The notes under the pieces are model-generated. The model did no database searches. It saw nothing but the letters and a program-made list of their open reading frames with translations, and was not told where the DNA came from. The translations under genes and the position numbers were made by a program. From positions 1,242,001 to 1,306,000 of the forward strand of contig JAQFVV010006256.1 of assembly GCA_028023455.1 (NCBI GenBank): 64,000 bases of DNA. Reading direction: 5' to 3'. Positions 47,815-59,289 of this stretch are shown in pieces. The stretch comes from Epiperipatus broadwayi. Its lineage: Eukaryota; Onychophora; Udeonychophora; Euonychophora; Peripatidae. Each line of letters begins with the position of its first letter. The first letter of the stretch is position 1.

Positions 47815-48790
47815 AGTTGAATAATGAAAAAGATGGATTATCAAAAGAAATACACAAATACTTTATCGATTGTAACAAATTTTTAATTTAGTTGACAATG
47901 CCAAATTATGGAATGTTTTTAGAAGAATAGTATACCACAACATGATCATTGATCATACAATAAATTTCTCTATAAGATTGGAAACTTAAAATAACTTATG
48001 GTGAAAGTTTCAAATATACAAATCATTTGGACAGAATTGCATATTATAACTTTTATTTTTTCAAATTTTACACTGATTACTTAATGAGGAAAGTCAGATT
48101 TGATGATAACAAATGTGAGTTAAGAATTAGTGGCAGAAACATCAATAATCTTAAATATGCTGATAACATCATATTAAAAACTTAAAATAAAGATTTCAAG
48201 ATTCTCATTAGAAAAGTTAAAGAATTAAATGAAAATAGGATTTTGCCTAAATATCAAAATGACAATGATTACAAAGGCAGAATCAGCAATCAATTTTAAA
48301 GTTGATAATGAAGGACTAAAAAGAGTTCACAGTTTTTGCTTCCTTGGATTAAAGATCAACAATAAAGGACTGATCAATGCTGCAATGAAAAATCTGGAAT
48401 TTTTTTTTTCTTCAGATTTTTGAACATACTCTTTAAAAAGGAAAGTTGACATTAAAGAAGTATTGATACATTTTACCTATAATGCTGGCAAAAACTTTTG
48501 AAAATACTGTGGCCAGAATGAATAAATGAATATGGCATTAGATTAGATCTGAGATATTGCTTGAAAATTATCCTATTTTAATAACATATTGAGAAAGTCT
48601 AATTCATTAGAAAACTGTGATCAACAATGAAGTGAATGGATTATATCATCACAATAATGAATATGCTTTTGGCAAAATGAAAAAATAATCAAATGATAGA
48701 TCATTTTGAGCAAATGCTATGTCAATAATCGATTGTCAGGAATCAGACATTGCCAGCTTGAAGTCATATCTTACTGACTGCAAATTACTG
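47815..48790 (+). pseudogene. LINE reverse transcriptase remnant
   Basis: Frames in order read FIDCNK ... (about 47862), YTDYLMRKVRFDDNKCEL, RISGRNINNLKYADNIILKT (palm, with Y-A-D-N in place of Y-A-D-D), IRKVKELNENRILPK, and DNEGLKRVHSFCFLGLKINN with KGLINAAMKNLE. A degraded tail follows to about 48790. The order matches RTE/L1-like LINEs, and the family is the same as in the minus remnant at 17.3-20.1 kb. The second catalytic Asp is changed and there are stops throughout, so it is inactive. Confidence 0.8.
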
Positions 48791-49284
48791 AATAATTAAT
48801 TTTTATTTTCCATAAAATAAAATACTTTATTTATTTAAATATATATTTCTAATTCAAAAGATATCAAATTAAAATTGACAGATTCATATGGTACCATAAT
48901 CAACTGTTGTTGTTTGGTCAAAATATTTCATTCTCTAGACATCCAAATCAGTCTTTGTTCAAAAAGAACTTAGCCTACAAATATATAAAATAACTGTTTT
49001 TGAAAAAGTCTGCTAATAATGAAATTAAAATCTAAGAATTTAAAATTTTTTATCTAAATTATCAGCAAAAATCAAATCAAGAGTATTCATAAAATTTTCT
49101 TTTAAAATAATTTTTAAATATTATTGATCCTACTAATCTAAAAAAAAAAAAAAAATTGTAAAACAGAGGTGAAAATATATATTATATGTGTTATCGATTT
49201 TATTAAAATTTAAAACAAAAAGAATCCATTAAATAAATAAATGTTTTAATTTTCATTTATAAAAAAAAAAACAATTTAATTTTG

Positions 49285-49817
49285 ACGTGATGTGATGCAC
49301 TGTGACTTCTCATACAGAGTCAGGAATCTCTCAGCACCTATGCCCAGAGAAACCTGTTAACCTCGTTATCTTCCCTTTACATTCCCTGGCCTAAGTTTTC
49401 CCATATCTTGCTCCATCCCATTCCCACAACATAATCTTTGTCAACTCATGGCCTTTATATCTAAATCCCCCTTATCTTTTCCCAAACCCCCAGCATAAAA
49501 ACAAATAACCCACTTTCTGTACAATAACTTTGTTTATATTTATTTTCCCACAACATCATTATTTGTACCCTTTCTGCTTTCAGGCATTTACATTCAATTA
49601 ACAGATGCCTAATATTTTCTATGCCTTCCTTACATAATTTACAGACTAAATCACCCACATCTTTCCATTTATGTATATATTCCCTTATTGCTAAAGATCT
49701 CATTCGGGCTTTAAACAGTAAATTACTTTTGGACAACCTCCACCAGCCGACACGAGCACTGAATGTCTCCAGAAAATCCAACTCTACTTACACATTCCAA
49801 ACACATTTGATGCAATG
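49285..49817 (-). pseudogene. Second, 5'-truncated copy of a LINE 3' end
   Basis: Minus frame 49781-49461 reads RVGWWRLSKSNLLFKARMRS, then VCKLCKEGIENIRHLLIECK, a C-x2-C ... H ... C zinc knuckle after a LLF-x-ARM region, as at the C-terminus of one LINE lineage common in invertebrates. It ends in a 3' UTR containing AACCTG and a GTGATGCACTGTGACTTCTC-like terminus. The same 3' end recurs at 49818-50240, so this is a separate insertion of the same family directly behind the longer copy. The frame is open for 106 codons, suggesting a comparatively recent copy. Confidence 0.8.
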
Positions 49818-52138
49818 CATGTGATGTACTGTGACTTCTCCTTATACGGAGTCAGGAATCTCTCAACAACTATGCCCAGAGAAACCTGTTAGCCACATTA
49901 TTTTCCCTTTCCATTCCCCACCCAAAGTTTTTCCACATTTTGTTCCATCACATTTCCACAACATAATCTTTGTCAACTTCATGGCCTTTATATCTAAATC
50001 ACCCTTAGCCTTTCCCAAATCCAGCATAAAAATCAATAACCCACTTTCTGTATAATCACTTTCCTTATATTTATTCTTCCACAATTTAATTATTTGTATC
50101 ATTTCTGCTTTCAGGCATTTACATTCAATTAACAGATGCCCAATATTTTCTATGCCTTCTTTACACCCACGCTTTTCCATTTATGTGTATAATTCCCTGT
50201 TGCTAAAGATCCTGTCGAGCCTTAAACAGTAAACTACTTTCCTTGCTATTATCATAAATTAACTTGCACCCAATATTCTGTTTACTTCTATATATATTTA
50301 AACTCTTTTTACTCTCCATACTAGTTCTCCATCTCTCCAATTCCTTATTCTTTATTAATGCATGTATTCTACTATCCCATTTCTTACCACTATAACACCC
50401 AACAATTCTAACACAATCATCCCATCTTTTGTACAAGTATACTGACATATATTCTTTATCCAAATCGTCTGCATACCACATTATCTTTCTCACCCACCTT
50501 GTTGCCTGCCCTTTATTCATAACCCAATTAAATATTATTTTGGCTATTCTTTTATTATCATAAACTGCAATCATCCCATTTCTCCTTGAATTGCCTCGTT
50601 TGCTGTCACACTTCTGCATCTAATGCATGTCTTCCTACTTCTCTTTGTATTTTTTCTAAGTAATCTAATATCCTTTACTAACACATCATTACCATATGTT
50701 AACCCTGCTACCGCCACTCCCATACAATTCTAGTTACATCATATTTATTATATGAGAACATTGTTAATTACTTTATCAATCCCTTTCTTTTCTTTGCTTC
50801 ATTTATCAATTTTTTCTCCCTTTCTTCCAAGCAATTTCTCTGATTACTTAAGACAATTCCCAAATAGTTATATCTATTCACTACCCTTAAATTTATATCC
50901 CCAATAAAAATTCTTTGTCTTCTCTCTCCCCAATATTAATCATTATTACTTTTGATTTTTCTTCATTAAATTTAATCACCATCCCACCTTTGAGATGTCC
51001 TTAGCATAACTTCCATATCTTCCCTTCTTTCTGCAGACAAAAACATCATTCGCAAATAAAAGATCCGGCAATGTATATACTCACTTGCCACCTATCAATG
51101 GTATCTCCATACCTCTTCTTAATCTTTCTATTACTCTCTCCATTTCTCTCAAATACAACAAAAACAAAACAGGTGATATAGGGCATCCTTGCCATAGACC
51201 CATCCCATTTTTAACTTTAACTGATTCTATATTCCCAATTGATATGTATAGTAACTATTTTCATATAATTTCTTAATAATATTCACTAAAGCTCCATCCA
51301 TTCCAAATTTACTAAACTTACCCATAATCTATTTCTATTTACTCTATCATACGCCTTCTCTATATCTATAAAAACCATATATAACTGTCTACCTGTATTC
51401 ATACTCATATCCATAAGTTGTGTAATTACAAATAAACTATCTCCTATACACCTATCTGATCGAAAACTTCCTTCCATTTCTCCCACTATATTATTTTTTC
51501 AATCCATTTTGCAATCCTTCCAGCCACCATATATGAGAAAACTTAATATAGCATTGACGTTACTGCTATCGGTCTATAATTGTTTAACTTTCTATGATCC
51601 TTACCCTTCCCTTTAAATAGTAGCCTTACTCTTGTATTACTCTAACTATCCCTTCTGTACGATCTTGATAATAGTTTTAATTTTGCCCTATGCCCTAAAT
51701 TCATTACCATCTCTGCTGCTCATTCATCCAAACCTCTTACCTTTCCACCTTTCAATTTCTTACCTGCTTCATTCAGTTCATTTTCTGTAAATTGTATATT
51801 CCCATTACTATATGCTCTCATGTTTACTATCACTCTGCCCTTCACATCTAGCATCTTTTCTATATCCATTACATAATTGTTTAAGATTATCTTTAATTCT
51901 TCTCTAGAGCTACATTCTATTCCCTCATCAACTAGTAATACATTCTCTCTTTCTCCTACATTCCTTCTTTTAATGCATTTCCAAATTTTTTTACTCCCAT
52001 CTCTTCCACTTTTATTAATATCTTCCAACAGTTTACTATTCAATTTCATTCTCTCTCTATAATTATCTATTTTAGCCAACTTCTTTTTTTCTAAGTACTT
52101 TTCCCATTTAGCATTATAAAGTGGTGCCCTCTATTAAG
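49818..52138 (-). pseudogene. LINE remnant, linker through RT to zinc knuckle
   Basis: Read downward. 52079-51720 is the linker (KKIWKCIKRRNVGERENVLL ... ELNEAGKKLKGGK). 51486-51286 is the RT entry (FRSDRCIGDSLFVITQLMDM ... MVFIDIEKAYDRVNRNRLW). About 51175-51050 reads LLYLREMERVIERLRRGM and LPDLLFANDVFVC, with F-A-N-D instead of F-A-D-D. About 50870-50820 is YLGIVLSNQRNCLEEREKK. 50700-50520 reads GLTYGNDVLVKDIRLL and AIQGEMGW. 50619-50203 is a Trp/Arg-rich region (IVGCYSGKKWDSRIHALIKN ... SSLLFKARQDL). 50180-49863 is the zinc knuckle GIENIGHLLIECKCL. Frameshifts divide it into about six pieces and the 5' end is truncated near 52138. It is less AT-rich and less decayed than other LINEs here. 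Confidence 0.85.
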
Positions 52139-52199
52139 AAAAAAAAACAACTTCCACTATACATATATATTTGATAATATCAAAGTAATTAGATAATAC

Positions 52200-52540
52200 A
52201 TTTGAAAAAATATTTTGAATTTAGTCGTCAGTGTACGTATTGTATCAGTTTTTTTTTCTTTTTTCAAAAAGAAAATAAATTATAAAAATATAAATTCCGG
52301 ACGTTGATCTTGCGGTTTTTCATTAATACGCTTCTTTATAAGTATGCTTAATTTATATACACGTACGTAATTCAGAAAAAAAAAAAATCTCCATTTAGCA
52401 TTATTTTTACCGAAATATTTATTACGGCATTTAAAAATGATAAATACATGGATTTTAATAAAATTAAAGAAATGTTTTAGGAGTATTACTGATACATCAA
52501 AAATAGTATGGCTACGATCACAATCGTGCATTAACAATTA
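52200..52540. other. CpG-rich segment
   Basis: About a dozen CpG dinucleotides occur in roughly 300 bp (for example within TTCCGGACGTTGATCTTGCG and ACACGTACGTAATTC), several times the density seen elsewhere in this AT-rich window. On the minus strand an 85-codon frame (52537-52280) ends in IKKRINEKPQDQRPEFIFL and a stop. The segment abuts the 5' end of the LINE copy. It may be a young insertion, an unmethylated regulatory region, or a small gene end; the sequence does not decide. Confidence 0.4.
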
Positions 52541-53014
52541 CATAGTATTTAATCAATAGCTTTGATTATCCTAATTACACAAAAGAAAACTGGAGATAAG
52601 ATTTGCACTATACAAACTAACAGAAAAAAAAGTTCGCTGTACCAAAATTAAAAACACATTCACATTAGATAAATAAACAAACTGAAAGCCAAATGTGATA
52701 TAATTGGATTTATGTTTTGCAGAATAGTTTCTATAATCATTATTTATATTTAGCATTATTCTTCTTTGTTGCTTACTTTATATTTTTTTTAAAAGGAAGA
52801 ATCGTCACATTCATTTATGAGTGGTTATAAATGGAGAGTTATAGCAGCTTTTCCTTATATTAAAATTTTATCCACATACTTCTAATAAAAAAAAGCAATA
52901 CTGCACTTTTTTAGAAGGACTTAAAGATAGTCTTTACAATATAATTGGGATTTTATATATATTCAAACAAAACTTATTGCTCTTCATCTATTTCATTTGC
53001 TCAACTCAATGTAG

Positions 53015-53148
53015 ACATGTTCTTACAAGTTACATCAGATATAATAAAAAAGCATCACACTTTGCTAATTTTGGAGTACCTTGAAATATTTCCAGAATCA
53101 GGGAACCAGGTCAGTAGAAATGAGAGTCCATATCCTACTTCCACATAA
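53015..53148 (+). CDS. Candidate exon, unknown protein
   Basis: A pyrimidine-rich acceptor (TTCATTTGCTCAACTCAATGTAG) is followed by MFLQVTSDIIKKHHTLLILE then YLEIFPESGNQ, reaching a possible donor AACCAG|GTCAGT at 53109/53110. If that donor is not used, the frame continues VSRNESPYPTST to TAA at 53146-53148, where AATAAA immediately follows (53147-53152). The frame is also open upstream to an ATG at 52945. Composition is clearly protein-like and GC-richer than the flanks. The product is unknown. It is the best plus-strand exon candidate in the window. Confidence 0.45.
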
Positions 53149-53189
53149 TAAATTTGATAGACAACAGCCCCATATCTAACTCATTTAGC

Positions 53190-53890
53190 TGAAATAGTTA
53201 TATCACTATAAAGAATTATATTTTTTAATTTATTAAATATTACATCAGTACATAACAACATATCCTGCAATTCAACTCCAAAACCACATTTCTACCCCAA
53301 AAAGCCACCAAAATATTTAAATAGACTCACATTTTGATGATTTTTCTTTTTATCATTGGTTGATAGCATAATCTAATTTCTTATACTGTAGAACAATAAT
53401 ATTCCTTGAAGGGATAAAAAAAAAACAACTATCATCAGCATAGATTCAAATTAAAATTTTCACTACCAAACCTATATTGTATCTTTATGTCTACTTCATA
53501 AAGCTGCCTATCAACTATTTTATAGACCATTGCCATAAAAATGGAAAACAAAAAACTAATGATACTACATATCCCTATTTTACAATAATTTTCATCTCAA
53601 CTTCAAATTTTTACACCAACAACATATTTCCTTTCATACCATCAAAATAGCATGAAGATTATGTGAACAACCAGTCAATTGTATCAAAAGCATGGCCAAA
53701 TCAATATATAAGGCACATCTTTGTTTATAACACTTTTTTAAAATTTGCCTAGCAAAAAAGCATATCTGAGTGCTTCTTGATTATAAAAATCTTTTAAACA
53801 TTAATTTCTGGTATGCACTCTTCTTTAATTGGAAATCTCCAATTCACACAATCTTCCCTCAATTGAAATAAGAGAGATAAACTTAAGATC
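53190..53890 (-). pseudogene. LINE reverse transcriptase remnant
   Basis: Minus frames read CVNWRFPIKEECIPEINV, KKHSDMLFC, GHAFDTIDWLFTWSS-like (the x-x-A-F-D-T-I-x-W entry motif), then CSIISFLFSIFMAMVYKIVD with RQLYEVDIKIQYRFGSENFN. A Y-A-D-D-S palm box follows after a one-base frameshift (about 53440), and FKYFGG appears near 53330. This is an ordered reverse transcriptase core with intact catalytic Asp pair but many stops. The lineage differs from the RTE-like copy that follows at 54.2 kb. Confidence 0.75.
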
Positions 53891-54214
53891 AGGCAACATA
53901 ACTTTATGAGACTATGTATTCCTAAAAAAAAAAAAAATCAAGCTAATATTTTAAAACTTCTCCAGGATTCTGATTTGTATTCATTATGCTTTTAAAATTT
54001 CAAAGGATTGTTTTGATATCATCAAGTTAGATATCTCTTTCAATTTGAATGAGTTCATAAAATAGTATTCTGAATTATTGTTTTATAATTCATAATAACA
54101 TAAAATTATTTTTTCCATATGTCATTATCATATAAAAAGAACCTTCCGCTGAGTTAATAGAATTGAATGTTTCAGATTCATACATTACTTTCAAAATTTA
54201 CCATTATCAACCAT

Positions 54215-55790
54215 TATCAATTCACTGTAGGATAGAGGTCTCTTCAAGTTCAATCCATTTTCTCCAATCTCTAGCCTCTCTTCTCCACAGCACCCCTGCA
54301 AACTTTATTTCATCCATCTAACTTACACATGGTATCTTTCTGGATTTTTTGCAATCTCTTGGAATCTAGTTTAAGATTTCAATTGTCCATCTATTATCAA
54401 CTCTTCTATTAATATGTCCAGAGTCCATTTCAGTCTTTAATTTTTTTAATATGTCAGTAACACTTGTTTGTTTTCTTACCCATCTATTACGTTTTCAATC
54501 TTTTTTTGTTACTGTTATCATGCATCTCTCCATACTTCTTTGAGTGGTCTGAAGTCTCTGTATTGATCTTCCTATTAAGTGTCCAAGTCTCAGATCTTTA
54601 AGTAAAAACTGGTACAACACATTTATTAAAAACCTTCCTTTTAAAACACATAGGCATATTTCCTTTTTAATATTAAATTATTTTTACCAAAAGTATTCCA
54701 ACTAAATTTAATTCTATAATTAATTTCATCTATTATGTTTCAAATTGTAATAATAATCTGACCAAGATATTTGTAGTTGTTAGCTTCTTCTAACTCATCA
54801 TAATCAATCTTTATTTTCATCTTTTTAACATTTACCTTTAGTCCTACTTTCTTACTTTCATCCAATAACTTTTGTAACATTTCCTGAAGCCCTGAAACAT
54901 TATTTGCAAAAACAACTACCTTATCTGAAAAATCTAAATGACTTAAATAATCTCCAGTTATTTTTACTCCTTTAATTTCTCATTTTAATCCACAAAATAC
55001 TTCTTGCAGCATTCCTGTAAAAAGTTTTGGAGCTATGGAGTTTTCCTGTCTTACACCCTTCTCAATGTTAACCCTCATAGTATCATTATGTAATCTAATT
55101 GTTGTTGCATTTTTATAAATATTCTTCAGAATATGACAATATTCTGGTCTATACCTAGATGATCCAGAGGTTCAATCACTGAAGAAATGCTTATAGAATC
55201 AAATGCCTTTTCATAATCTACAAAACCAAAGTATAATGGCAACTCATATTCATTGGTCCTTTCTATAACTTCTCTCAATACTTGGATATGATCTACTGTA
55301 CTAAAACCACTTTTAAATCCAGCTTGTTCTTTTGGTTGGTTGAAATACAATATTTTCTGTGGACAAGTTGTAATTATCATGGTAAATTTTTTTATATAAA
55401 ATTGATAAAAGACTGATAGGTCTGTAATTTCTAATATTTTCTTTGTCATCTTTTTTAAATATTAAAACTGCATTCTTTCAATTATCTGGTACATCTTTAT
55501 CATTTACATTTGGTATGTAACTTTGCCAAAAAAATTTCTATTTCTTCATCTGATTCTTTTAATATATCAAATATAATTCCATCATTACTTGGAGCTTTTC
55601 CCTTCTTCATAAATTTAATAGCATGTTTCACTTCATTTAAAATCCTGGGCAACTCAGAAGATATAACAGATATAAAAGTTACTTGTTATTTATTACTATG
55701 TAATTCCTGATAGCACTTATTGTGAACAAGATCCTTTGCAATTTTCATCCACCAATCATTGTTAAACTTCATATTAATCTAAGAACTTCT
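54215..55790 (-). pseudogene. LINE reverse transcriptase remnant (RTE-like), best copy of its family
   Basis: 55449-55126 reads EITDLSVFYQFYIKKFTMII, NQPKEQAGFKSGFSTVDHIQ, VLREVIERTNEYELPLYFGF and VDYEKAFDSISISSVIEPLD, the RT fingers. Continuing down: KNIYKNAT-x-IRLHNDTMRV, SIAPKLFTGMLQEVFCGLKW, then FSDKVVVFANNVSGLQEML in place of F-A-D-D. Next come KVGLKVNVKKMKIKI, EEANNYKYLGQI, and a tail ending in RWMK ... CCGEERLEIGENGLNLKR at about 54300-54240. The motif order is complete from fingers to C-terminus. The second catalytic Asp is lost, and stops and frameshifts are present. Homologous to the copies at 13.1-14.1 and 33.6-35.0 kb. Confidence 0.85.
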
Positions 55791-55799
55791 GATTTAAAT

Positions 55800-57790
55800 C
55801 CACATGCATAATATTATTCATTCAAACAGAAAATGCAATGTTTCTTCTTGATTTTAAAAGCTGTTAAAGATTAACATAAGCAGTAATTGCTTCCAAATAA
55901 CATCAAATATCCTAACAATACATTTGAAATAGGACTTATTTTTTAATGCTATTAATTATTTTAAATCTGAGAATATTATTAATATATGGTGGATTTAAAA
56001 TCTGTGCCTGTGACTACATATGTAATATTAACTTCTAACTATTATACAATCCATATATTTCACTGATTGTCAGCACGAATGCAACAAAGTTCTATCATAA
56101 TGATATTTCTTTTAAATAAAACGGTTTAGAAGAAAATTTGTTTCTGTAAAAAAATAATAACAAATCATTTGGCTTCACAGAACTAACATTATTTTTAGTA
56201 ATTTGAGTTATACATCTTTCATCTAGAAATATGACAATCTTTTATACTAAGATTCATCATAGCAATCATTATCAATTTGTACCCATTATTTTGATTTATA
56301 ATCAGTAAATAATTGTGTACAATGATCTTTAAAAAAAAAAAAAACTTATTTTTTTTTTAAACACCTGCCTTTTTAAAAAAAATGGTGGCCATTTAGTAAA
56401 ATTGATGATATCAAAGGATTGTGTCTACATTAAAGTCACGGCAATCGAGAATAATATAATGACATTCATGCTAAAAATATAACAACACAGTTTATTCATT
56501 ATGTAGTATAAATATTACGTTTTGATTATAGGATTAAAATACGATTAATATTCTTACTTAATTTTCATACAGTATTCTTGCAAAACATATCCGAAATAAA
56601 AAAGATTGACATCATTAATGACTATAAAAGAAAAAAAAAGCCATTTTTATTTAATACAATATAGAATCAAAAATATATTTTGATCACATACAATACCAAA
56701 GTGCATTAATGATAAATTTTAAAATGTATACATTATGTAAAATATAAATACTCAATTAATTTCAGAGTAAAATTTTTATGAATTTATTTTGCCTGCAGTT
56801 AAAAATACGATCAATTGTAATTGTTAAATATATTCACTGTAAATGTAAAATATTTTAAGGAAAGAAAAAATAATTCTACATTACACAGTTAATAACTTTA
56901 TATGATCAAAGATGGCTAAATATAAGATAAAAATATTTATTTGTTCAATTTTAAATCAATAATTTAACTATTTGTTTATAACATATTCAAGATAATGGTG
57001 ACTTTTATCAGAAACAAAAAATTCAGTAAATGTACATTATATAAATTTAATTTTTTTATTTAATTTCAACTGCCTTTATGTAAAATGAATAAATTAGTGA
57101 CTGTTGCTTTTAGAAAAAAAAACAGTAATGCAAAAAAAAAAAAAAAATAATATCAAGTTTTATTGGTTAGATATTAGAGAAATAAATTTTAAAATGTACA
57201 TTGTGATAAGTTAATTTTTTTTCCTATATGCTTTAGCTTAAAAAAATCATGATTTAGAAAATATTACTCTCTTATATATAAGAAACAAAATGGCAGATCA
57301 TCAATAAAGAAATTATATATATTTAAATCATAACTACTAAAATGTTTTTATATAATATATTACATCACAGATTAGTATTTTTTTTTATATTAATAACATG
57401 CTTAGTAAAAGATGTATTCATTACATAAACTTTTTTGAATTTCAACCTTTACTTTTTTAATCATATTTTTGTCTATTTTGAATTTAAAGTAATAAATTAA
57501 TTTTTATCCCATTGAAACTTACTAAAATTGCTTATTTTTAATGTGAGATTTTTCAATAATGAGGTATTTTGAAGAATAAATTAAGTTAGCTATCCAGGTA
57601 AAAGTAAGAGTATACGATACTTATTAATATGTACATTAAAGATTAAAGAGAAACAAGGTGTTATATTGATATAATGGAATAATACTATTTCATGGGAAAT
57701 AGGTTTGCTTTATCTAAATTTTCTGAATATAGCATTGAAGCAAAATCCTTGATAAAAAGATAGCATTCTGCAAACAAATTTTAATATAAT
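55800..57790. other. AT-rich stretch with one weak exon candidate
   Basis: On the minus strand 56365-56424 reads TQSFDIINFTKWPPFFLKRQ in phase 0/0 between CTTTAATGTAG and a modest donor GGCAG|GTGTTT. It is isolated and uncertain. CpG density is slightly raised at about 56100-56820. A plus frame MGNRFALSKFSEYSIEAKSL near 57680-57755 has no splice support. Confidence 0.35.
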
Positions 57791-57795
57791 TAATC

Positions 57796-58308
57796 ATTCA
57801 CTTATACACTTAAGCCAATAAACATCACATAACCACCTCCTCTTATGCTTATGTATAACTTGTTAAAACAGGCAAAACTCACTATACATATTGCCACACA
57901 CAGCAAGCTGGAGTAAGCAATGGATGCCAGAAGGCTTGTGCATAAAATTCCCTTCTAGTGCCTACTCATCCAATATTCCCAAACTGGATCTGAGAGCACT
58001 GCATCTAGATCTTAGGATCTAATGCAACCCTCCAGCAACCACCTTTTATCTCCATTTAACTACAAAACTACGAGTCTTAAAACTGAAAACACCTTAATGT
58101 TTTCAATCCAAGCCCATTAGCTTATATAGTCATATGAGTCTGAATCCAGTTCAGTACCCATACATTTTGGTGTCTTTGGTTCTTAAATAACCATGGTCAC
58201 CACTATCCTATTAGGCAGGATTGGTTTTAAGCCAATAAACATCTCATGACCACCTCCTCTTATGCTTGTGTATAACTGTTGTTAAAACAGACAAAACTCA
58301 CTATATAT
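57796..58308 (-). mobile_element. Family B repeat, inverted copy lacking the ribozyme
   Basis: Reverse complement of the unit at 58309-58920 over about 500 bp. Shared landmarks include GTGAGTTTTG-x-CTGTTTTAAC, AAGCATAAGAGGAGGTGGT, ACCAATCCTGCCTAATAGGA, GTTGCATTAGATCCTAAGAT and AAGCCTTCTGGCATCCATTG. Where the direct copies have the CTGACGA...GAAAC block, this one reads GATCCA-GTTT-GGGAATATTGG, so about 40 bases containing the hammerhead-like core are missing. No protein is encoded. Confidence 0.8.
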
Positions 58309-58360
58309 AACTGACGAAGGCCATAAGCCAGAAACTAGTCTGGGGATATTGGATGAGTAG
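58303..58360 (+). ncRNA. Hammerhead-like core, family B copy 1
   Basis: CTGACGA (58311-58317, fits CTGANGA), stem II AGGC-CATAA-GCCA (58318-58330) with an A-A apposition at its base, GAAA (58331-58334), and a minimal stem III AC-TA-GT leading to the putative cleavage base C at 58340. The stem I 5' strand here is TATATATA from the junction with the inverted copy and does not pair well with TGGGGATATT, so this copy probably lacks stem I. Confidence 0.4.
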
Positions 58361-58920
58361 GCACTAGATGGGGATTTTAGCACAAGCCTTCTGGCATCCA
58401 TTGTTTACTCTAGCTTGCTGTGTGTGGCAATATATATAGTGAGTTTTGCCTGTTTTAACAAGTTATACCCAAGCATAAGAGGAGGTGGTCATGTGATGTT
58501 TATTGGCTTAAAACCAATCCTGCCTAATAGGATAGTGGTGGCTATGGTTATTAAAGAACTAATGACACCAAAATGTATGGGTACTGAACATGGTTCAGAC
58601 CCATATGACTATATAAGCTAATGGGCTTGGATTGAAAACATTAAGTGTTTTCAGTTTTAAGACTCATAGTTTTGTAGTTAAATGGAGATAAAAGGTGGTT
58701 GCTGGAGGGTTGCATTAGATCCTAAGATCTAGGTGCAGTGCTCTCAGATCCAAGACTCCTCACTGACGAAGGCCATAAGCCAGAAACTAGTCTGGGATAT
58801 TGGATGAGTAGGCACTAGATGGGAATTTTATGCACAAGCCTTCTGGCATCCATTGCTTACTCTAGCTTGCTGTGTGTGGCAATATATATAGTGAGTTTTG
58901 CCTATTTTAATAACATTATA
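58309..58920 (+). mobile_element. Family B ribozyme repeat, partial tandem dimer
   Basis: Two direct units start with the same CTGACGAAGGCCATAAGCCA block at 58311 and 58763 (period 452 bp). The second unit breaks off after GTGAGTTTTGCCTATTTTAA near 58918. Together with the inverted copy to its left it makes a composite of one inverted and one-plus direct units. Short tandem units with hammerhead-like cores and no protein are the hallmark of retrozymes and of Penelope terminal repeats. Confidence 0.75.
58753..58818 (+). ncRNA. Hammerhead-like core, family B copy 2
   Basis: CTGACGA (58763-58769), stem II 58770-58782, GAAA (58783-58786), and a minimal stem III to C at 58792. Here stem I can form: CTCA immediately before the core with TGGG after the cleavage base (one wobble), and ACTC further out with GAGT near 58807. 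An internal loop separates the two helices, as expected for natural hammerheads. The A-A apposition at the base of stem II is non-canonical. Confidence 0.5.
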
Positions 58921-59118
58921 GATTAACAGCATATTTTCTTTCACTAATAAACTACTTCTCTAGAAATATATATTTAATAGGAAACAAAAAAGCATACATA
59001 TGTTAGTTACATTGTATCGATAAATAATAATAATAAAGTAATATAATTATTTGATTAATTAAAATATTGCTTTATGCTGCACACATTTTTTTTTGACAAT
59101 GTGATGAGTATAGTAATG

Positions 59119-59289
59119 CACTTTTTATTGTAATGTATTGACATTCTTTGTATTTATTACATATGCTCATTTTCTATTATTATTATTTCACTAATATTAT
59201 TATCACTTTTTATTGTAATGTATTGACATTCTTGGTATTTATTACATATGCTCATTTTCTATTATTATTATTTCACTAATATTATTATC
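59119..59289. repeat. 85-bp tandem duplication
   Basis: Copies at 59119-59203 and 59204-59289 begin CACTTTTTATTGTAATGTAT and differ at about one position, indicating a very recent duplication. The surrounding 58930-60280 is otherwise featureless AT-rich sequence. Confidence 0.95.
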
